Origin: Puniceibacterium sediminis
GTDB lineage: Bacteria > Pseudomonadota > Alphaproteobacteria > Rhodobacterales > Rhodobacteraceae
Direction of reading: 5' to 3'
DNA: 64,000 nt
Assembly: GCF_900188035.1 (NCBI RefSeq)
Contig: NZ_FZNN01000003.1
Coordinates: 1-64,000 of the forward strand
Part shown: positions 17,578-26,264 of the stretch, in pieces
How the letters are laid out: every line of letters begins with the position of its first letter
Position numbering within the stretch: the stretch's first letter is position 1
Position numbers and translations under genes: made by a program
The notes under the pieces: generated by a model
Seen by the model: the letters and a program-made list of their open reading frames with translations, nothing else
Databases searched by the model: none
Told to the model about the DNA's origin: nothing

Positions 17578-18255
17578 ATGAAACGGTCCCGCATCAATGA
17601 AATCCTGCGCGAAGGCGATGCTTTCATCCGCTCACACGGCGTTATCCTGCCGCCCTTTGCCTATTGGGCACCCGACAAACTGCGCGCCGCTGATCATAGC
17701 CAGATCAAGGCGCGGCGGATGGGTTGGGACATCACGGACTATGGCGCCGAAAAATTCGACGAGATGGGGCTTTTTCTGTTCACCACCCGGAATGGGCGCC
17801 TCAGCGATCTGAGCAAGGGGCGCGGCATGCTATATGCCGAAAAGATCATGATATCGCGCGATCAGCAGCTTAGCCCGATGCACCGCCATGACCTGAAGGC
17901 CGAGGACATCATCAACCGTGGCGGCGGCAAACTGGTGATGGAGCTTTTCGCTTCGAACCCCGATGGCAGCATCGACCGCACCTCGGACGTGACCGTGATG
18001 GTCGACGGCATTGCGCGCACAGTTCAGGCCGGCGGGCTACTGAAACTTGATCCCGGTGAATCCGTCACCCTGATGCCAGGAGACTGGCATGCCTTCTGGG
18101 GCGAAGGCGGCGACGTGCTGATCGTCGAGGTTTCAACGGTGAACGACGATCTGCTAGACAACATCTTCGAGATGGAAATCGGCCGTTTCTCGAATATCGA
18201 GGAAGACGAAGATCCCGTGCATCTGCTCGTGAACGACTACGACGCGATGCTCTGA
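17578..18255 (+). CDS. D-lyxose ketol-isomerase family protein (cupin)
   Basis: 225 residues, close to the 227 of the characterised E. coli O157 enzyme. The start MKRSRINEILREGDAFI and the metal-binding cupin motifs HRHDLKAEDIINRGGGKL (His/His/Glu) and MPGDWHAFWG (His) fit the D-lyxose isomerase family (interconverts D-lyxose and D-xylulose, Mn-dependent). It is a single gene between the hslU hairpin and a bidirectional terminator. The sugar ABC transporter or kinase that often accompanies it is not adjacent: the neighbouring importer is of peptide type and convergent. Confidence 0.8.
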   Translation: MKRSRINEILREGDAFIRSHGVILPPFAYWAPDKLRAADHSQIKARRMGWDITDYGAEKFDEMGLFLFTTRNGRLSDLSKGRGMLYAEKIMISRDQQLSPMHRHDLKAEDIINRGGGKLVMELFASNPDGSIDRTSDVTVMVDGIARTVQAGGLLKLDPGESVTLMPGDWHAFWGEGGDVLIVEVSTVNDDLLDNIFEMEIGRFSNIEEDEDPVHLLVNDYDAML

Positions 18256-18314
18256 GCCTGCTGCGAAGCTAGGACGCCCTGTCAGAGCTTCACAAACCGA
18301 CACGCAACAAAAAA

Positions 18315-18339
18315 GCCCCACCAACCGGTGGGGCTTTTT
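18315..18339. terminator. Bidirectional rho-independent terminator
   Basis: GCCCCACC and GGTGGGGC form a perfect 8-bp stem with an AACC loop. It is flanked by TTTTT on the plus strand and by an A-run (T-run on the minus strand) on the other side. It serves both the isomerase gene (+) and the ABC importer operon (-). Confidence 0.93.
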
Positions 18340-18357
18340 CTATCAATGTCGCGGGGC

Positions 18358-19902
18358 TCAGGCCATGTGCCAGCGTTCAGCCATGCGCGCGTTGTCCATC
18401 TGCCAAAGATTGCCGACCGTATCGGGCGACACAACCTTGTTGCTGACCGCCTGCACGTAGTTGGCAAACATCGGGATGATCACGCCACCATCGTCACGCA
18501 GGATCTGCTGCATCTCGTGATACATATCCTTGCGCTTGGTCGTGTCCAGCGTCGCGCGGGCCGTCAGCAGAAGTTCCTGGAACCGTGGCTGGTCCCATTG
18601 GCTGTCATTCCACGGCACACCTGCTTCGTAAGCGGTCGCAAACATCCAGTCCTCGGTCGCACGGCCCGAGAAATAGGAGGCGCAGAACGGCTTTTTCAGC
18701 CAGACGTTGGACCAGTAGCCATCCGCCGGTTCCTGCACCACGTTCAGGTTGATGCCGCCCGACTTGGCCGACGCCTGATAGAGTTGCGCCGCATCTACAG
18801 CACCGTTGAAAGCCGCATTCGAAACGTTCAGGTCGATGTCGAGCGAGGTCAGGCCTGCCTCTTTCAGGTAGAACTTGGACTTGTCCGGATCGTAGGACAG
18901 CGGCTCCATGTCGCCGTAATAATACTGGTTTGCCGGCCCGATGGGCGTGTCATTGCCGACAAGACCATGACCCTGCAGAATCTTGTCCACCAGTTCCTGG
19001 CGGTTGATCCCGTATTTCAACGCCCGGCGCACGTTCACGTCGTCAAAGGGCGCGACCTTGGTCAACATCGGGAAGGTGTAGTGCTGGTTGCCCGTGACCT
19101 CCTGGATCCGCACCATCGGGTTGGCCTTCAGCAATGCCTCGGTCTTGAAGTCGATGCGGTTGATCGCATCCACCTGGCCGGTCAGCAGCGCGTTCATCCG
19201 TGCCGTGGAATCGTTGATCGCGATATATTCGATCTCGTCAAAGAAGCCTGCCGCGTCACCCTTGTAGTGGCTGTCCACGCGCTTGGCGACCATGCGTACA
19301 CCGGGCTCAAAGCTTTGCACGGCGTAAAGACCTGTGCCGATGCCCTTGGCGATGGCTTCTTCGACCTGGCCCGCCGGATAGATCAGCAGGTGATAGTCCG
19401 ACATCAGGTAGGGGAAGTCGGCATTGCCCGCATTCAGGGTGAACTGCACCTGATAATCGCCAGTTTTTGTCATCTCGGCGATCGAGGCAACGATCGGCTG
19501 CGCCGCCGATTTCGACCCTTCGGCCACATGCAGTTGCAGCGATTCAATCACGTCATCGGCACCGAATGCCTTGCCGTTATGAAAAGTCACGCCCTGACGC
19601 AGGTTGAACGTCCAGGTCTTGGCATCTTCGCTCGCTTCCCAATCGGTGGCCAGTTCGCCCACCAGCGACCCGTCCGCCGTGACTTCGGTCAGGCTGTCAA
19701 AAACTGCGCCCTGCGCCGAGGCGATCATGTAGAGGTCGGAATGTGTCCGACCGTCCCAGCTATCCGAGGTGTTTGCGCCGTTCAGGCCGGCCCGCAGCCG
19801 TCCGCCGCGCTTGGCCTGCGCCATGACCGGCAGGCCTGTGGCCGCAAGGACACCCGCCGCTGCGCCGGATTTCAGCAATCCGCGTCTGCTAATTCCCATC
19901 AT
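18358..19902 (-). CDS. Periplasmic substrate-binding protein, peptide/nickel family (SBP_bac_5)
   Basis: 514 residues. The N-terminus MMGISRRGLLKSG with a hydrophobic stretch ending VMAQA is a twin-arginine signal. The body is the DppA/OppA fold: ELATDWEASEDAKTWTFNLR, GVTFHNGKAFGADDVI and YGINRQELVDKIL are family signatures. It binds the ligand of the importer encoded upstream. The ribosome site AGGGAG lies 6 nt before ATG 19902; the next codon is also ATG. It is the last gene of the operon, 48 bp after the ATPase gene, and is closed by the terminator at 18315. The ligand cannot be read. Confidence 0.9.
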   Translation of the reverse strand: MMGISRRGLLKSGAAAGVLAATGLPVMAQAKRGGRLRAGLNGANTSDSWDGRTHSDLYMIASAQGAVFDSLTEVTADGSLVGELATDWEASEDAKTWTFNLRQGVTFHNGKAFGADDVIESLQLHVAEGSKSAAQPIVASIAEMTKTGDYQVQFTLNAGNADFPYLMSDYHLLIYPAGQVEEAIAKGIGTGLYAVQSFEPGVRMVAKRVDSHYKGDAAGFFDEIEYIAINDSTARMNALLTGQVDAINRIDFKTEALLKANPMVRIQEVTGNQHYTFPMLTKVAPFDDVNVRRALKYGINRQELVDKILQGHGLVGNDTPIGPANQYYYGDMEPLSYDPDKSKFYLKEAGLTSLDIDLNVSNAAFNGAVDAAQLYQASAKSGGINLNVVQEPADGYWSNVWLKKPFCASYFSGRATEDWMFATAYEAGVPWNDSQWDQPRFQELLLTARATLDTTKRKDMYHEMQQILRDDGGVIIPMFANYVQAVSNKVVSPDTVGNLWQMDNARMAERWHMA

Positions 19903-19950
19903 TGATAGTCTCCCTGTTTGTTATCCGCGAAGGGCAGCCCCCGCGTTTTT

Positions 19951-21624
19951 TTAGCAACCCTTGGACTGGGTTCCATTATAGCTCATCTTGTTCACAGCCG
20001 CATCGCCGATGTTGTCGATGCCACGCTCTGCAAGAAGTGTACTCAGCCAATCCGGATCCATCTCGGGAACCGAACTCAGCAGAAGATCCGTGTATGGATG
20101 ATGCGGAGGCTGGAACATCTGCGCCTTCGGCCCCTGTTCAACAACCTCGCCATCCTTCATCACCACCACTTCGTCCGCGATCGATTTCACGGTGGCCAGA
20201 TCGTGGGTGATGAACATGTAGCTCAGGTGAAGTTCGTCCTGAAGACGCGCCAAAAGCTTGAGGATACCCTCGGCTACCAGCTGGTCCAGTGCCGATGTCA
20301 CCTCGTCGCAGATGATGAATTTCGGCTCTGCCGCCAGTGCGCGGGCGATGCCGATCCGCTGTTTTTGCCCACCGGACAGCTCCGATGGCAGCCGGTCGAT
20401 ATACTGATCAGCCGGCAATTCGATTTCGTCCAGAAGTTCCTCGACCCGGCGACGTTTTTCGCGCCCTTTAAGGCCCATGTAGAATTCTACCGGGCGACCG
20501 ATGATCTCGCCAATTGTCTTGCGCGGGTTCAGCGCGGTATCCGCCATCTGATAGATCATCTGCGCCTGACGCAGTTGCGCCTTGTTACGCTTGCGGTAAT
20601 CGGCAGGAAGCGCGACGCCATCGAACTCTATCACACCTTGGCGTGGCGGCAGCAGGCCGGTGATGCAGCGTGCTGTCGTGGATTTACCCGACCCGGATTC
20701 GCCGACCACCGCGACCGTGCGCCCCTCGTGAATGTCGAAACTCACCTCGTTCAGGACATCGACCTTACCATAGGCTGCCGTCACGCCCTGCACTGACACA
20801 ACCGGGGTTGCCGAGGTATGAACCGCAGGCTTTGCCGGGCGGACAAAATCGCGCACGGCCCAGAGGCTCTTGGTGTAATCCTCTTTTGGACTGCTCAGCA
20901 TGGTGCGGGTGTCGGCGGTTTCAACCTCGTCACCCTTTAGCAGGACCTTGATGCGGTCGGCCATCTGCGCGACCACAGCCAGATCATGGGTGATATAGAT
21001 CGCAGCAGTGCCGAACTGTTCGACGATGTCGCGAATGCTGGCCAGCACCTCGATCTGGGTGGTGACGTCCAACGCCGTGGTCGGTTCGTCAAAGATGATC
21101 AGGTCCGGTCGACAGGACATGGCCATCGCCGTCATAGCGCGCTGCAACTGTCCGCCGCTGACCTGATGCGGATAGCGAAAGCCGATCTGTTCGGGATCCG
21201 GCAGGCGCAACTTGGCATAAAGCTCCATCGCGTCCCGTTCGCTCTCGCTTTTGGACATGACGCCGTGCTGGACCGGGCCTTCGGTATGTTGATCGATGAT
21301 CCTGTGTGCAGGGTTGAACGATGCCGCTGCGGACTGCGCCACATAGGCGATGCGTTTGCCCAGCAGGGCGCGTTTTTTCGCAGCTGACGCCTTTAGCAAA
21401 TCGATCCCCTCGAATTCCACAGAGCCCTTGGAAATCCGCACGCCGTCCCGGCAGAACCCCATCGCAGCCAGACCCATGGTGGATTTACCCGCGCCGGATT
21501 CACCGATCAGCCCCAGCACCTCGCCCTTGTCCAGATGCAGGTCGATGCCGTTGATGATCGGGTTCCAGGATTCGTCCGAACGACCCTCGATCCAGACGTC
21601 TTTCATGGTCAGCAGGCGGCTCAT
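19951..21624 (-). CDS. Fused double ATP-binding protein of the peptide-type ABC importer (DppD-DppF fusion)
   Basis: 557 residues with two complete ATPase domains. Domain 1 (about 1-270): GESGAGKST, signature VSGGQLQR, Walker B LIIFDEPTTALD. Domain 2 (about 280-545): GESGSGKST, signature LSGGQKQR, Walker B FIICDEVTSALD. Most peptide importers use two separate ATPases, so this is a gene fusion, as in GsiA/YejF-type systems. It overlaps the permease gene by 4 nt. Both sites look catalytically intact. Confidence 0.92.
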   Translation of the reverse strand: MSRLLTMKDVWIEGRSDESWNPIINGIDLHLDKGEVLGLIGESGAGKSTMGLAAMGFCRDGVRISKGSVEFEGIDLLKASAAKKRALLGKRIAYVAQSAAASFNPAHRIIDQHTEGPVQHGVMSKSESERDAMELYAKLRLPDPEQIGFRYPHQVSGGQLQRAMTAMAMSCRPDLIIFDEPTTALDVTTQIEVLASIRDIVEQFGTAAIYITHDLAVVAQMADRIKVLLKGDEVETADTRTMLSSPKEDYTKSLWAVRDFVRPAKPAVHTSATPVVSVQGVTAAYGKVDVLNEVSFDIHEGRTVAVVGESGSGKSTTARCITGLLPPRQGVIEFDGVALPADYRKRNKAQLRQAQMIYQMADTALNPRKTIGEIIGRPVEFYMGLKGREKRRRVEELLDEIELPADQYIDRLPSELSGGQKQRIGIARALAAEPKFIICDEVTSALDQLVAEGILKLLARLQDELHLSYMFITHDLATVKSIADEVVVMKDGEVVEQGPKAQMFQPPHHPYTDLLLSSVPEMDPDWLSTLLAERGIDNIGDAAVNKMSYNGTQSKGC

Positions 21625-22826
21625 TCCTTTAACCCCGACGATCTGTGCAACATCCAGTCAACGACAAAATTGACAGCCACCGTCAGCAGCGCAATCGCGC
21701 CTGCGGCCAATAGGGGCGCAGATGCGACCTGCGGCGCGAAAGCGGCGAAGTTGATGAATTGCGCCAGATCGCGCACCATCGTGCCCCAGTCGGCCAGCGG
21801 TGGCTGGATACCGACGCCCAGAAAGGACAGCGAGGCAATCGTCAGGAAGACAAAGCAGAACCGCAGGCCGAACTCGGCCAGCAGAGGCGAGATGGCGTTT
21901 GGCAGGATCTCTTTGAAGATCAGATAGAACAGGCCTTCGCCGCGCAGTTTGGCGGCCTCGATATAGTCCATCACCACGATATTCGCACCCACTGCCCGCG
22001 CAAGCCGGAACACCCGGGTCGAGTCAATCACCGCGATGATGACCACCATATAGAATGTCAGAAGACCCTTTTCGGACCCGGCCCAGGCGCTGGCGATTGT
22101 CATCAGAAGCAGTGCAAAGATCAGGGACGGAATCGCCATCAGCACATCCACCCCACGGCTAAGCACCTGATCAAGCCAGCCGCCCAGCGTTGCCGCCAGA
22201 AAGCCAAGTGTGCCCCCCAGAACGAACGCCAGACAGGTCGTGGCAAAGGCGATGCCCACAGTGTTCTGCGCGCCATAGATCAAACGGCTTAGGATATCGC
22301 GGCCGATCTGGTCGGTGCCCAGCGGATAGGCCGGGTTGCCCCCCATGGCCGGATCACCGCCGGGGGCGATATTCGCCGCTGCCCCCTGAATGATCTGCTC
22401 CTGCCCATAGGGCGCAAGCACCCCGGCAAAAATGGCCAAAAGTGCGTAGATGAGGATCGTCAGCAGGCCAAAACTGGCCGTCAGCGGCATCTGGCGGAAC
22501 AGCTTTTTCGTGCCCTGCGTGCCGACGGACCGCCCAAGCAGGCGGAACAGCCAGGCAGCGATGGCGAACAGGATGAACGCGTCGATCGCGCGGCGGAAGA
22601 AGAAGTACTTGTTCACCTCGGGCGCTTCCAGCGTGCGGGCAAGGTAATAGGACCAGACGATCCACACCAGAACCACGGCACCCAGCGCATAGCCAAAGGC
22701 AATGCTCAGCGGCATGTCGCGAAAGAACGGCTTGCCGTGAGTGATCTTTTCCCCGGCAAACTGAAACAGCCAGCCTGCGGCCAGACAGCCCAGAAGAACG
22801 CCCATGATCTCCAGCCAGAAACTCAT
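21621..22826 (-). CDS. ABC importer permease, DppC-like, with N-terminal extension
   Basis: 401 residues, about 100 more than usual for DppC/OppC. The canonical permease core begins near residue 105 and contains the coupling-helix motif EAAKLRGEGLFYLIFKEILP and the region YPLGTDQIGRDILSRLIYG. The extra N-terminal part has three hydrophobic helices and repeats the entry segment of the core: KPFFRDMPLSIAFG at 32-45 and KKLFRQMPLTASFG at 107-120, with similar WLF segments before each. It overlaps both neighbours by 4 nt, so the operon is tightly coupled. Confidence 0.9.
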   Translation of the reverse strand: MSFWLEIMGVLLGCLAAGWLFQFAGEKITHGKPFFRDMPLSIAFGYALGAVVLVWIVWSYYLARTLEAPEVNKYFFFRRAIDAFILFAIAAWLFRLLGRSVGTQGTKKLFRQMPLTASFGLLTILIYALLAIFAGVLAPYGQEQIIQGAAANIAPGGDPAMGGNPAYPLGTDQIGRDILSRLIYGAQNTVGIAFATTCLAFVLGGTLGFLAATLGGWLDQVLSRGVDVLMAIPSLIFALLLMTIASAWAGSEKGLLTFYMVVIIAVIDSTRVFRLARAVGANIVVMDYIEAAKLRGEGLFYLIFKEILPNAISPLLAEFGLRFCFVFLTIASLSFLGVGIQPPLADWGTMVRDLAQFINFAAFAPQVASAPLLAAGAIALLTVAVNFVVDWMLHRSSGLKE

Positions 22827-23821
22827 TTCGGGTGCCTCAGGCGCGGATTCGAGATGATCGACATGATGTCCGCCGTCAGATTGAGAAGGATATAGGCACC
22901 CGCAAAGATCAGGCAGCAGGCCTGTACGACAGGGATGTCCCGGATTTTGACCGAGTCCACGAAGAGCTGGCCGATGCCGGGATAGACAAACACGACTTCG
23001 ACCACGACGACACCGGTGATAAGATAAGCAAGGTTCAGCGCGATCACGTTGATGATTGGCGCCAGCGCGTTGGGCAGCGCGTGGCGGACGATAACCCGCA
23101 TCGGGCTAAGGCCTTTGAGACGCGCCATTTCGATATAGGGGCTGGCCAGCAGGTTGATGATTGCGGCCCGGGTCATCCGCATCATGTGCGCGGTCACCAC
23201 AAGCGTCAGCGTCAACGCCGGCAGCAGCGTTTTTTCAAGCCGCTCGCCAAAGCCCATGCCCTGATAGATATTGGACAGGCTCGGAAGCCAGGGGTTCAGC
23301 ACCGCAAGAAACAGGATCAGGATATAGGCGAGGAAAAATTCCGGACTGCTGATCGAGGACAGGGTGAAGATGTTGGTAAACTTGTCGAAAACCGAGTTGC
23401 GGTAGAGGGCGGCAAGAATGCCCAACACCACCGAAAATGGCACCGCGATCAGCGCAGTCACTCCCGCCAGAAACATCGTGTTCCAGAACCGGGGCGCGAT
23501 CTGCGTGGCGACCGAAGCCGTGTTGCCTCCGCTGTCCGCGCCGACGAAGCTGGCAAAGTTCGCCTGAGCAAAGGAATTGCCAAGGTCGCCCTGAAGCGCT
23601 CCGGCAAGCCACTGGAAATACCGGGCAACAGGTGGCTGGTCGAGTCCGAGGTCGCGACGGATGGCCTCTACCGCATCGGGCGTCGCCCCCTGCCCCAGAA
23701 TGGCCTGGGCAAAATCCCCCGGCAGCATGTTCACCGCAGCAAAGATAAGGATGGACACAACGAACAGCGTCAGAACCCCAAGGGCCAGTCGCTGCAGAAT
23801 GATTTTGAGAACAGTGGACAA
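22823..23821 (-). CDS. ABC importer permease, DppB-like
   Basis: 332 residues with about six membrane helices. The start LKIILQRLALGVLTLFVVSILIF and PGDFAQAILGQ are typical of DppB/OppB. The coupling motif is EMARLKGLSPMRVIVRHALP. It is the first gene of the importer operon. An AT-rich leader with a perfect ACGTTAACGT palindrome lies just upstream. It forms the translocation pore together with the extended DppC-like subunit. Confidence 0.92.
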   Translation of the reverse strand: MSTVLKIILQRLALGVLTLFVVSILIFAAVNMLPGDFAQAILGQGATPDAVEAIRRDLGLDQPPVARYFQWLAGALQGDLGNSFAQANFASFVGADSGGNTASVATQIAPRFWNTMFLAGVTALIAVPFSVVLGILAALYRNSVFDKFTNIFTLSSISSPEFFLAYILILFLAVLNPWLPSLSNIYQGMGFGERLEKTLLPALTLTLVVTAHMMRMTRAAIINLLASPYIEMARLKGLSPMRVIVRHALPNALAPIINVIALNLAYLITGVVVVEVVFVYPGIGQLFVDSVKIRDIPVVQACCLIFAGAYILLNLTADIMSIISNPRLRHPK

Positions 23822-23855
23822 GGAAGCGCCAGTTCAGTTTTTTATTTAAGTGCTT

Positions 23856-23865
23856 ACGTTAACGT
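23856..23865. promoter_or_regulatory. Palindrome in the importer operon promoter region
   Basis: ACGTTAACGT is a perfect 10-bp palindrome 35 bp upstream of the first permease start. The sequence between it and the start is AT-rich. The position fits an operator; no regulator gene is adjacent and no family assignment is possible. Confidence 0.3.
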
Positions 23866-23928
23866 TTGGATCCCGGGTGTAAACACATCTTTGCCAATTC
23901 ACTCTGCCAGCGCGAAAGTTGACACCGA

Positions 23929-24906
23929 TCAGCCTTCTACCCCGGCAATCTGATCCATCGCCCGCACAAGTTCCGCACTGATCCCGGGCTCTGACAGGGC
24001 GTGACCAGCGTTGCGGATCATCCGCAGATCGCTATTGGGCCAAAGCTTCGCCAGATTCCACGCCCGCGTCGGCGGACAGATCATGTCATATCGGCCCTGC
24101 ACGATAACGCCCGGAATGTGGGCAATCCGATCGATATTCTTCAGAATCCAGCCGTCGGTCTCAAGAAATCCGGAGTTGGTGAAATAGTGATTCTCAAGCC
24201 GTGCAAAGGCGCGGGCGTATTCGCCGGGGGCCTCGCCCCCCTGTCCGCTGGAATAGACGCTGGCCAGCGCATTTTCCCAGCTCGACCAAGCTTTGGCGAA
24301 TTTCGTTTCCGTCTGCAGATCCCCGGAAAACAGTCTCCTGTTATAAGCCCCGATCATGTCGCCACGCTCATCCTCGGGGATCAGGTCCTCGAACCGCGCC
24401 CATGGCTCTGGCCAGAACAGCCCAGCGCCCCCTCCATAAAACCAGTCAAGCTCGGCCTGCGTCATCAGGAAAACGCCGCGCAGCACCAGCTGGCGCACAT
24501 GTTCGGGATGGCTCAGCGCATAGATCAACGCCAGCGTCGCCCCCCAGCTGCCGCCAAAGACGATGAATTGCTCGACTCCCAGTGCCGCTCGGATCTTTTC
24601 GATATCGGCGACCAGATGCCAGGTGGTGTTGTCGTTGATACTTGCATGCGGGCGCGACCGCCCACAGCCGCGCTGATCGAACAGGACCACGCGAAAGATG
24701 CGCGGATCGAAATACCGCCGCATCGCCGGACTGCACCCGCCTCCGGGGCCCCCATGCAGGACAATTACGGGTATGCCCTGCGGGTTGCCGCATTGCTCTA
24801 CATAGATGGTATGCCCGTCCCCTACATCCATCATACGCTGGTCAAACGGATCAAGCGGGGGATAGAGATACTGCACTGCGCGTTTTTGGCCCAAGTCTTT
24901 ATCCAT
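23929..24906 (-). CDS. pip: Proline iminopeptidase
   Basis: 325-residue alpha/beta-hydrolase. The oxyanion region HGGPGGGCSP (51-60), DQRGCGRS (77-84) and nucleophile elbow GGSWG with S120 are the hallmark of prolyl aminopeptidase (family S33). The Asp lies in GRYDMICPP and the His in NAGHALSEP. It removes N-terminal proline from peptides in the cytoplasm. It lies upstream of and in the same direction as the peptide-type importer (107-bp gap), which would suit peptide use, but co-transcription is not shown. It is divergent from ubiG. Confidence 0.93.
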   Translation of the reverse strand: MDKDLGQKRAVQYLYPPLDPFDQRMMDVGDGHTIYVEQCGNPQGIPVIVLHGGPGGGCSPAMRRYFDPRIFRVVLFDQRGCGRSRPHASINDNTTWHLVADIEKIRAALGVEQFIVFGGSWGATLALIYALSHPEHVRQLVLRGVFLMTQAELDWFYGGGAGLFWPEPWARFEDLIPEDERGDMIGAYNRRLFSGDLQTETKFAKAWSSWENALASVYSSGQGGEAPGEYARAFARLENHYFTNSGFLETDGWILKNIDRIAHIPGVIVQGRYDMICPPTRAWNLAKLWPNSDLRMIRNAGHALSEPGISAELVRAMDQIAGVEG

Positions 24907-24968
24907 GAGAGATATATATTGGACAGGAACGCCAAAATGCCACCGGAAAAGGATGGGAAATTCCCCAG

Positions 24969-25709
24969 ATGACTACCAACACCGTAGATCCGTCCGAGAT
25001 TGCCAAATTTACCGCCATGGCCGCCGAATGGTGGGACCCAAACGGCAAGTTCAAACCATTGCACATGCTCAACCCCTGCCGGTTGGATTATATAACCCGC
25101 CAGATCGCAGCCGAATATGACCGCGATCTGGCGGCGTCCATGCCCTTTGAAGGCCTGCGCATTCTCGACATCGGCTGCGGCGGCGGGCTGCTCTGCGAAC
25201 CCATGGCCCGACTTGGCGCCACGGTGGTGGGCGTTGATGCGGCCGAACGGAATATCCCCGTCGCCCAGGCCCATGCCGCCCAATCCGGCCTAACCATCGA
25301 TTACCGCTTCACCACCGCAGAAGCGCTGGCCGCTACGGGCGAGAGTTTCGATGTGGTACTGAACATGGAAGTTGTTGAACACGTGGCCGACCCGCTGGGT
25401 TATCTCACCGCATGCCAGCAACTTCTCAAACCGGGCGGTCTGCACATCTGTTCGACCCTCAACCGCAACGCCAAAAGCTTTGCGATGGCGATTGTTGGCG
25501 CAGAACACATCATGCGATGGCTCCCCAAGGGTACCCACGAATGGTCAAAATTCATCACACCCGACGAACTTTTCGATCTGCTGGGCCGCGCAGGCCTTGA
25601 CCCTGTCGACCGCAAGGGTTTCCAGTTCAACCCCCTGACCTGGGGCTGGAAAATATCCGACCGCGACCTGAGCGTGAATTATGTCACTACTGCTCTCAAA
25701 CCTACCTGA
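24969..25709 (+). CDS. ubiG: Ubiquinone biosynthesis O-methyltransferase UbiG
   Basis: 246 residues. SAM-binding motif I is [17 protein letters not shown], motif II region [11 protein letters not shown], and [17 protein letters not shown] is the UbiG-specific N-terminal signature. It performs both O-methylations of ubiquinone synthesis. ATG 24969 is 62 bp from the divergent pip. A long inverted repeat follows its stop. It is a stand-alone gene here. Confidence 0.95.
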   Translation: MTTNTVDPSEIAKFTAMAAEWWDPNGKFKPLHMLNPCRLDYITRQIAAEYDRDLAASMPFEGLRILDIGCGGGLLCEPMARLGATVVGVDAAERNIPVAQAHAAQSGLTIDYRFTTAEALAATGESFDVVLNMEVVEHVADPLGYLTACQQLLKPGGLHICSTLNRNAKSFAMAIVGAEHIMRWLPKGTHEWSKFITPDELFDLLGRAGLDPVDRKGFQFNPLTWGWKISDRDLSVNYVTTALKPT

Positions 25710-25738
25710 GGCTCTTATTTCGTCGGCCACCCGATATC

Positions 25739-25781
25739 TGGACAGATGAAGACAGGATTACTCCCGCGCTTCATCTGTCCA
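25739..25781. repeat. 13-bp perfect inverted repeat between convergent ubiG and marR
   Basis: TGGACAGATGAAG (25739-25751) pairs perfectly with CTTCATCTGTCCA (25769-25781), with a 17-nt loop. No T-run follows on either strand. It sits 30 nt after ubiG and 46 nt after the marR stop on the other strand. It may act as a bidirectional 3'-end stabiliser or terminator. Confidence 0.5.
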
Positions 25782-25826
25782 TGAATACTCGGCGGGCAGA
25801 GCCCCCAGTTCCGTCACTATGGCTGG

Positions 25827-26264
25827 TCACTCGTTCTCAAGTTTAGTGCGCAGCTCCCGCAGGACCGGCAAGGCGGCACGCACCTTTGCTTCGCCAAGCT
25901 CTGACACCATCTCGTTGATCAGCGGGGTGATCGCATCAAGCGCCGCATCCCGCGCCTGAGCCCCTGCGGGGCTGATGGAAACCATCTTGCGGCGAGCATC
26001 GTCCCAGTCCGGCCGGATGTGAATATATCCGGAATTTTCAAGTTTGGTCAGAGTGTTCGTCATGGCACCGCGAGTCACGTGAAAGCTGCGGGCCAGCTGT
26101 GCCGGACTACGCTCTGCGCCACCCCGGGCCAGATGATTGAGCACCGAAAAATGTGAAATTTCCATGCGGTTCGGCAGAACTCGCGTCAGCCGGTTGCGCA
26201 GCAACTGGTCCGCCGTCAAAAGTTCGCTGAACAACGATATGGCCAGGGCGTTGCTATCGCTCAT
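25827..26264 (-). CDS. MarR-family transcriptional regulator
   Basis: 145 residues with the winged-helix signature: SHFSVLNHLARGG, RSPAQLARSFHVTRGAMTNTLTKLENSGYI, and the wing DWDDARRKMVSISPAG. It is a dimeric repressor or activator with an unknown ligand. It is the last gene of the comF-grxC-nitrilase-marR operon and overlaps the nitrilase stop by 4 nt. It might regulate this operon, but no operator was recognised. Confidence 0.9.
   Translation of the reverse strand: MSDSNALAISLFSELLTADQLLRNRLTRVLPNRMEISHFSVLNHLARGGAERSPAQLARSFHVTRGAMTNTLTKLENSGYIHIRPDWDDARRKMVSISPAGAQARDAALDAITPLINEMVSELGEAKVRAALPVLRELRTKLENE

Noticed and set aside
18328-19905. A 525-codon plus-strand frame opposite the substrate-binding protein
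   Set aside because: Same codon-bias shadow; it begins inside a terminator and shows no protein motif.
26071-26086. TCACGTGAAA inside marR as a third parS
   Set aside because: Only about 11 of 16 bases match, and the outer bases of the palindrome are wrong on both sides. It is explained by coding sequence.
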